The notes under the pieces were generated by a model. The model saw only the letters and a program-made list of their open reading frames with translations. It was not told where the DNA came from and ran no database searches. A program made the translations under genes and the position numbers. A stretch of DNA of 64,000 nucleotides, taken from assembly GCA_016271365.2 (NCBI GenBank), contig CM057454.1, forward strand, positions 458,333,501 to 458,397,500, given 5' to 3'. This DNA comes from Neoceratodus forsteri. Taxonomy: Eukaryota > Chordata > Ceratodontiformes > Ceratodontidae. This document shows, in pieces, positions 57,585 to 64,000 of the stretch; position 1 is the stretch's first letter; every line of letters begins with the position of its first letter.

Positions 57585-57960
57585 ACATACACTTGTCCAC
57601 AGATATTTGGATTTTCAGACCAGCAACAACCCTGGTGATGTCTGGCAGCATGTTACCATTTCCATGATCAGTATGTCTTGGCAGGCGCACACTGGTAGTA
57701 ATATATTGGCTGAGCTGCTGATCCAAACAAATGAATGTCTGCATCTCTGTAGCTGGGTTTATAGCAAGTGACAATGGCTCAAATGTTTCTGAAGTCATCA
57801 GTGATGTAGGTTTCTCAGGCCATCATATATGGCTCAAGAATTCATTGTGTCTCAGCCTGGATACTGTGGAACAGAATATAAAAGCATTCCTGATAGTAAG
57901 ACTATCTGTATTACTTATTAATTTACTGCAGTTTTACTCTTTTTTTTGGCAGCTAGGCTA
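57585..57960 (+). pseudogene. hAT transposase catalytic-core remnant
   Basis: One frame begins HLSTDIWIFRPATT, matching the conserved LTTDIWTSR block before the RNase H-like fold of hAT transposases. After stops, an adjacent frame reads VAGFIASDNGSNVSEVISDVGFSGHHIWLKNSLCLSLDTV, shaped like the TxDNAxNMxxA...GFxxxxCxxHxLxLxV catalytic block with Asp present. The CxxH pair is not intact. No N- or C-terminal domains or ends found nearby. Confidence 0.55.
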
Positions 57961-58360
57961 ACAAAACAATCTGGTGACCACATAATCTATATTAGTATGA
58001 CCCATCAACCATCCACCACACCACCACCACCCCAACCACCAGTCGAGTGTAACTGACTCCTTCTCTGGTGATTATCGATTACCTATTTGATTAACTCCTC
58101 TGCAGTTGCTTCTAGGGCATTCAGCCCTGGTTAATTCTACTGGGTAATCCCAAATAAAAATGTGAGTGGGACTCCAGGCTGAGGGCTCCTACAGTACAAC
58201 TACTCATTTTCATCCCTGTACCTGTCCCAATTCCTGGCTCCTTGCAGAAGGACTTTCTAATTGTGCACCATCAGGATACTCACCAGCTGGTCCTCTATCA
58301 TTTTGTCTCCATGTCTGCTCTCTGCATCTATCTTTCTTTGTCATGTGCATGCCATCTATG

Positions 58361-58650
58361 GCCTGATATTCAAAAGTGTGCATGGGTGCTATCGGGTCTT
58401 TGCACATGGAAACTGAGGTTTGCGCTAGATCCCCATATTCAAAAGGGGCTGTCGCATGGGTAAATAGGGTTAGTGCCCACACAAAACATAATGTATGCAT
58501 GCGGGCAAGAGGAGGGGGTGTGGCCATGAATAGCTGCACTACACCATATTCAGCAACTTTGCACTGTGCAAAAAGGTTTAGCGTGGTCCTTTTGGGCCAC
58601 GCAAATACCGCTGAACAAAACCCCAATTTAACTCCGGGCAATTCTAGCAG
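58361..58650. repeat. Harbinger-type MITE fragment
   Basis: Begins GCCTGATATTCAAAAG, a typical Harbinger MITE end. Internal copies of CCATATTCAAAAGG and CCATATTCAGCAAC and TTGCACATGG / TTGCACTGTGC words echo the ends of the large Harbinger at 2521-9510. The right end is not resolved. Confidence 0.45.
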
Positions 58651-58749
58651 CTGCCATAGATAATGCAGCCACCTAGCCAGTCAGCTACTGGGGAACACCC
58701 CCCCCGTGGTCCCTGGCACCCCCCACCCCGCAAATTGCCAGCCTGTTCT

Positions 58750-60465
58750 GTGAAATAATATAAGTTCAGTTTATTGATATTGGTATGTATATAACAACAG
58801 TTTCTCACATGCAATACATTTAATTTAAAAATAAAGATCATACAGTAATACACATTTTGATGCAGATAAAATATAGATACACCATAGATGGTATGCAATT
58901 TTTAAAGCATAAAGAGCTAAACTTGCAGCAGAATAAACATGAGTCTCAGTGTCACAAAAATAGATACATTCTGGCAGACGCCACTTTAAATCAATATCAG
59001 ATACCGATGTAATAGATGACCATATGGAAAAAGCCATTTTATTCTCAGCTTCTCTGTTAGAGCAAAATTAAAAGTTAAGTGCATAACAGTTTGTACATAA
59101 AGTGAAATAGAATTACATTTACAAAATTATGAGCCATGAACAATAGAAGACCCAGTCAATGGCCATCTTTTATCAGATAAGAACCCACACCTAAACTTAA
59201 AAAATGCATTTCTATGACCCTTTTTTTTCCACAGAACAATAAAGTATTTCTCATTTTCACCTGGAAATTTCAATCTGTGAAATATTTTAGCCACTGGAAC
59301 ATCAGATAATTTAACAAATTCTTCTTGGGAGAAGCAATCCAATATCCTTTGAATGGCCATAGAAACAAAACTACTTCCATTAGTCACAGCATAAGGATCC
59401 TAAATATCTATCATGCCCATTCTGTAGAGCATACTGTTCAGTTTGCAAAACCATGAAATGGAGGTTCTATTACTAAAACTATCTAACCAGCAGTTGTATA
59501 ATGTTCTGTCCTCCTTTAAAGAGACAGTTTTCCACCACCAGGTGACTGCTTTAATAAGGGTCAGTGTTGTGATTGATTTTAGTTTTAGTTCACTCTTTAG
59601 CAGAGCTGATGAGTAGTCTCTCTGCAAATGTAAAACTTGTTTATAGAATATACTTTGTAGCAGTTCTAAATATTTACCAGTATTAGCAATAGCCCACAAT
59701 TTTGCCCCATACATAATGCTATTAATAACCTAATCATCAAATGCTTGTTTTAAAGCTGCAAACAAATTGATTGTGAAATTATGCCCAAATCTTATTATAG
59801 CTTTAGAGGCTAAAATACTTTACTTTGTAACAACAAATGCATCATTTTTCCAGGACTTGGCAGAATTAAAATACAGGCTTAAATATTTATAACAAGTCAC
59901 TGCTTCCAGACTGCTGTACGTGAACATCTTATCAAGAATTCTCCTTTTTTACTCTGAAAACTAGAATTTTAGATTTTGCTACGTGAAACATAAGACCCAT
60001 CTTCTGGAAATATGATTGGGTAGTAATGATAGCTCTTTTAAGGTTTAGCAGGGTTAGAGAACACAATAAGATATCATCTGCATACATTAACAAGTGAATC
60101 TCTCTATCATGAATTTTTGGAGGAAAGGTGTCCACTGGTTCCAGTGCCCCCACTAGGACATTGATATAAAAGTTGAACAATACTGGTGCCAAAAGGCATC
60201 CTTGTTTAACCCCTTTACTTATAGGGATAGGATAGAGTATGCCATTTTTGGTGATCCTTACTACACTGATATTATTAGTGTGCAGTAACTTCAATAAAGG
60301 AAGAAGATTACTGTTTATCCCTTTGTTCTTTAATATATTCAACAGAACACCCCTATTAACGTTACTGAAAGTGAAGCTTAGACCTAAACATGTGGTGTAC
60401 AAAACACCATTTTTAGCTACAGTGTACTTATCTATTAGATAATTGAGGGTGAACAGATTAACATA
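58750..60465 (-). pseudogene. LINE ORF2 of uncertain clade: RT and C-terminal part
   Basis: The frame 60600-59932 carries the RT: NLFTLNYLIDKYTVAKNGV, LLKLLHTNNISVVRITKNG, SKGVKQGCLLAPVLFNFYI and HLLMYADDILLCSL with YADD intact. Further down are YGAKLWAIANTGKYLELLQ, RDYSSALLKSELKLKSI and a degenerate Cys-rich terminus near 58900-59000. GVKQGCLLAP together with a YGAxLW block suggests a Vingi/I-like or related clade rather than CR1 or L2. The 5' part continues at 61353 beyond a CR1. Stops at about 59926 and 59720 break it. Confidence 0.6.
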
Positions 60466-61352
60466 AATAGAATGACCCTCAACACTGTAGAGGGAGTGAA
60501 TCAAATGAGGGATGACCTCAACAAACTTGAAAAATGGTCTTCTACATGGCAACTGAAATTTAACGCAAAGACGTGTAAGGTCATGAACCTCAAAAAGCAT
60601 AACACCAGAGCCTAATACTACTTGGGAGGGGAAAAACTGACTGCATCAAGCCAAGAGCGTGATTTAGGGGTCATCATTTCAGAGGACTTGAAGGTCGGTA
60701 GCCAGTGTGAGAAAGCAGCACTAAAAGCAAACCGTATGCTGGGATGCATAGGTAGGGGCATCACTAGCAGAAGGAGGGAGGTGGTCCTACCTCTGTACAG
60801 GTCATTGGTGAGGCCCCACATTGAGTATGGTGTCCATTTCTGGAGACTGCACCTGAGAAAGGATATTGACAGGGTGGAAACAGTCCAGAGGAGGGCAAAT
60901 AAAATGATAATTGGACTCCAGGAAATGAGCTACGAGGACAGACTGGAAGAGCTCAACATGTACTCTCTGGAGCAGTGGAGGGATAGGGGGATATGATAGA
61001 GACCTTCAAGTACCTCAAAGGGTTAAACATAGTCCAGACAAATGAGCTGTTCCAGCTGAATGCAACCACAAAGATGCGAGGTCATGGCCTGAGGTTGAGG
61101 AGAAGGAGAAATTATAAGAGCAACAAGCACAAGTTCTTCTTCATGGAGAGAGTAGTGGTGCCATGGAATGGGTTGCCTGAGAAGATAGTGGGAGCCAAGA
61201 CAGGAAATGCAAGAATGTGTGGGATAGATACAAAGGGACTGTGACAACAAGGACATAGAGATCTCGAGGAGTGGGGGGTAGTCCAAAATCTGGGCAGAAT
61301 AGATGGATCACAGGTCTCCATCTGTCAATACATTCTTTGTATCTATGTATCT
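60466..61352 (+). mobile_element. CR1 LINE copy 5, 3' fragment, different subfamily
   Basis: Encodes EGVNQMRDDLNKLEKWSSTWQLKFNAKTCKV-like sequence, then [59 protein letters not shown] and [16 protein letters not shown]. The tail is TTTGTATCTATGTATCTATGA. The frame 60622-60996 is intact. The VGSQCEKAALKANRMLG wording and tail set it apart from copies 1-4. It is inserted in the minus-strand LINE at 58750-62100. Confidence 0.9.
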
Positions 61353-62100
61353 ATGAGCCTGCTGGAACTCCACCTGAGCATTAGAAATCAACTTCTGTAC
61401 CATAATCCAGAGGTCTATATATTTTAGAAGAATCCTAGAATAGATTTTTTAAACCATTACATAATAACATGATAGGAGGATAGTTATTTGGGTTGTTAAC
61501 ATTGTTACCTTTTTTTTGAAGAGTAATGATAAAGCCCTTATTCTAATGTTTTGGAAGCCTCGAATATTGATTTATTGAGTTAAATAATGGTGTCAATACA
61601 ATTGCCCACCAGTGCGGCTGAGCCAGGAATATTTCTGCTGGAAGACCATCTGGTCTCATAGTCTTATTTCTTTTAAGGGAAGTGATAGCTGCATGGACTT
61701 CCTCCACTGAAAATTTCAATGTGGAATAGACAGCACCATAATCCACAGAAAATGAGTCTAAATTAAATTCATTTGAGATCCTAGAGTACTTGTCATTGAT
61801 GAATTTTTCCCATTATTTACTGGTGATCACTGACATGGTATCAACCTGTTCATTAATGGTACCAACGGATACTAATTTCCAGAAGCCCTGATTATCTTTC
61901 CCGTGGATTGTCTCCTGTAATTTCTTCCAAAGGAGTTGTTTATAAGAATATTCTTTGCTTTTAATCATAACAGCGTATTCCCTTTTTAAGTTTTCTAGAG
62001 CAATTTTGGAAGCAAGCTCAACAGATTTTTTTGGCTATTCTACCCATGCTACAGTACAGTATGTGTGGTGTTCTTAGGTTGTTTACATTCAATATCATAC
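61353..62100 (-). pseudogene. N-terminal RT part of the minus-strand LINE
   Basis: The minus strand reads KFSVEEVHAAITSLKRNKTMRPDGLPAEIF, where MRPDG is the usual GPDG palm motif, then PLFNSINQYSRLPK, NKGFIITLQKKGNNVNNP and YPPIMLL. These are the RT blocks preceding those at 59932-60600. Upstream (to 62100) are lysine-rich linker remnants. Several stops. Confidence 0.6.
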
Positions 62101-62206
62101 CATGGTTTAAGGTTATAATTGAGTTTACCAACCTATACTTGAACTTTATACGTCAAGTTCTCTCTAAGAATTTCATAAACATTAAATGTAGGAGGAGAGA
62201 CCATGG

Positions 62207-62440
62207 ACTTGATTATCAAAGGGCCCTTAGAATGATGCAAGTTGTGGCAAAAGGCAGCTTGTGTCAAAGCCCAGTGTGCCAGGGACCCTGCTACCAATTC
62301 TTTATCAGACAGGGTCCTGGCGGCAAAGTCCCTCAGCTTGTGGCAACTGTGGACATGTGCCAAACAGACTGTGCATCTGGAAGGTTTGCTGCAAGCTGTG
62401 GGTGGCTGTGTGCCACTCTAGCATTTCACAGGTGGCTAGT
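62207..62440. repeat. Harbinger-like MITE fragment
   Basis: Starts ACTTGATTATCAAAGGGCCC, then AATGATGCAAGTTGTGGCAAA and CAGCTTGTGTCA, matching in order the left end at 46520-46580. Right end unresolved. Confidence 0.45.
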
Positions 62441-62479
62441 GGCACCCCCCCCAGCTCTAATCTGCATGCAAAATATAAA

Positions 62480-62645
62480 TCATTCCCTGATGATCTCGTG
62501 GGCCCCCCCAGCCCCAATTTGCCCATAAATTAAAATGTTACTAAAATCATTCCCTGGTGGTCTAGTGGTCAGTCCCAGACCTGGTATTCCTATATATTAC
62601 AATGCTGATACAATCTTTTCCTGGTGGTCTAGTGGACCCCCACCA
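62480..62645 (+). repeat. Tandem repeat of about 70 bp containing CCTGGTGGTCTAGTGG
   Basis: Three units: ATTCCCTGATGATCTCGTGG (about 62480), ATTCCCTGGTGGTCTAGTGG (about 62549) and CTTTTCCTGGTGGTCTAGTGG (about 62615), separated by CCCCA- and TAAAATGTTA/TACAATGCTGATA-like DNA. The middle unit shares TCCCTGGTGGTCTAGTGG with the 5' end of vertebrate tRNA-Glu. Confidence 0.7.
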
Positions 62646-62899
62646 CAGCAGGTAGTACCCACCACCAGCACAGCCCTCCTCTCACCAGCATGGTCAGTCA
62701 CTGACTGAGCTGTCACTGAGCATGTACTGTATACATATATTAGTAAGTGTGCATTTAGAAGAATTACTTGTACGTTCTGACTCTTTTAAGGATAAATCCT
62801 CTAAAACGACATTGTTATTAATTCTTATCCCATTAGGGTCTCTGTCCCTCACTGTCACTAATTGTTGTGGCGATGGGGCAGAACTGTCACCTGCCAAAC

Positions 62900-63835
62900 A
62901 GAGAACAAATTCAACTGACTTGATAAATTCTGTTATACATTTTCGTCGCTTGTCTGTTGTAATTTTTGTTTGAAATCTTCTTTCCCCGTTCCCTCCTTAT
63001 AAGACCATCTAAGAATATGATTATTAGAATCATCTGCTCTGTAAGTGTTCTTTTTTCAGGGTGTGGTATCCAGTGAAGCTCCAAAATCATTGCAAAATGA
63101 TTTAGCCTCAAGTACCATATTCCTCACCATTGCCGAACTACAAGTGAGGCAAATGACTCTCTTCATTTCCCCATCTTTATATCTATAAGCAGTACTAATA
63201 TCAGCGCATTTGAGTTTATTTCCCACTGCACCTTTACAAATGTTATAAGACAGTATTTTTAAAGTAATCAGATTCTCATTCCTGACTTTCGGACCCCTGT
63301 AATAAATAAGGTAAGCAGTGACTCTCCAGATTCTGTCTCTATTTCCTTTTGTGCCAAGTCTTCCTGCCAACTCAAATCCTTCTTGTTCACTTTAGGGCTC
63401 AAGTTGTTCACCATACTTTTTACCTTTCTTTCTATCTTGTGACTTCCACTCAGTATGCCCCTTGTACTGTAGTTCTTATTATTCGAATACTGTGATGTTT
63501 TTACCTGCTTTGATTAGTTTCCCTTTTTTTGACTGCTTTGTTTTTTGTCCTCCAGTTCTGCTATAGGTGTAGTCTCATTCCCTTGTAATTCACTAATTAA
63601 CTGCTGTATTTCTGTTGCTTCTTTTTTTGGCTATTTTAGCTGTATTTCCCCGAATTAATACTTTTCTATCTTTCCTATCGGATTTAATTTCCTTACTAGC
63701 TGCCATAGTCTTACTGGGGGCCTCCCCTCTGTCTAGATTACTGTTAGAATTAGTTTTTGAAAAGAATTCTATTAGGAGAGTAAGAAGGGAAACTATCTGA
63801 CTTCGAAAATCATAATTTCTTTTTATCTCCATTTT
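62900..63835 (-). pseudogene. Possible LINE ORF1 remnant
   Basis: Minus-strand frames 63832-63593 (lysine/serine-rich, MEIKRNYDFRSQIVSLL) and 63370-63056 (LITLKILSYNICKGAVG, STAYRYKDGEMKRVICLTC, VRNMVLEAKSFCN) resemble the coiled head and RRM-like fold of some LINE ORF1 proteins, in which a basic residue cluster precedes a xxVxFxS-like strand. Position and strand suit the minus-strand LINE at 58750-62100, with a MITE lying between. I do not recognise the family with certainty. Confidence 0.35.
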
Positions 63836-64000
63836 TTTGTTGTAATTCTGTCTGAATTGTCTAGAGTTCGACCTCTTTACAATTAAATGGTTCCTTATGA
63901 TTCACAGTAGTGTCATTTATGCACGGGCTGTGCTCATGCTGCTTGTTAAAAAGCTCATATTGCAATAAGTGGGGTATGTATGGGGAATGCTGGGTTGGTG

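Overview
This window looks like intergenic DNA from a large, repeat-rich non-mammalian vertebrate genome. The evidence is the mix of repeats: CR1 LINEs with (TCTATGTT)-type tails, L2, Tx1-like L1, a PIF/Harbinger element with Myb partner genes, a TTAA-duplicating element, hAT remnants, a Ty3/gypsy element and tRNA-derived SINEs. An amphibian or reptile fits best. The exact group cannot be decided from the sequence alone. I find no convincing host exon: every coding stretch I can place belongs to a transposable element.

Left third (1-20 kb): one deep nest. A Tx1/L1-like LINE (about 290-1330, resuming in frame at 19890 and stopping at 20001-20003) is split by a 5'-truncated CR1. That CR1 is cut into four pieces (1331-1992, 9951-11142, 18846-19182, 19483-19889). 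Its first gap is a TTAA-flanked element (1993-9950), itself carrying a 7-kb Harbinger (2521-9510) with a transposase gene and two Myb/SANT-like genes. Its second gap (11143-18845) holds minus-strand LINEs (an L2 and a second L2/Jockey-group LINE) plus repeated promoter-like units. Its third gap is a 300-bp hAT-type MITE with an 8-bp target duplication.

Middle (20-46 kb): a long foldback element; a minus-strand CR1 split by an insertion carrying a 383-bp tandem duplication; a minus-strand gypsy element (gag, protease, RT, start of RNase H) with a LINE 3' end inserted in gag; a near full-length CR1 (32.4-36.7 kb) whose ORF1 has an SGNH esterase domain; a second long CR1 (40.2-43.6 kb) with a roughly 530-bp tRNA-derived SINE inserted in its tail; and a decayed hAT fragment.

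Right third (46-64 kb): a pair of Harbinger-like termini, two CR1 copies in opposite orientation, a 298-bp tandem array, a cluster of strong palindromes at 56.75-57.1 kb, an hAT catalytic-core remnant, and a minus-strand LINE of uncertain clade (58.75-62.1 kb, possible ORF1 at 62.9-63.8 kb) split by another CR1.

The genes do not form a host pathway. The only internal cooperation is within elements: Harbinger transposase with its Myb partners, and ORF1/ORF2 of the CR1 elements. No clear case of a new system was found. The most unusual items are the Harbinger with two Myb genes and a substituted catalytic residue, the hairpin cluster, and the datable nest.
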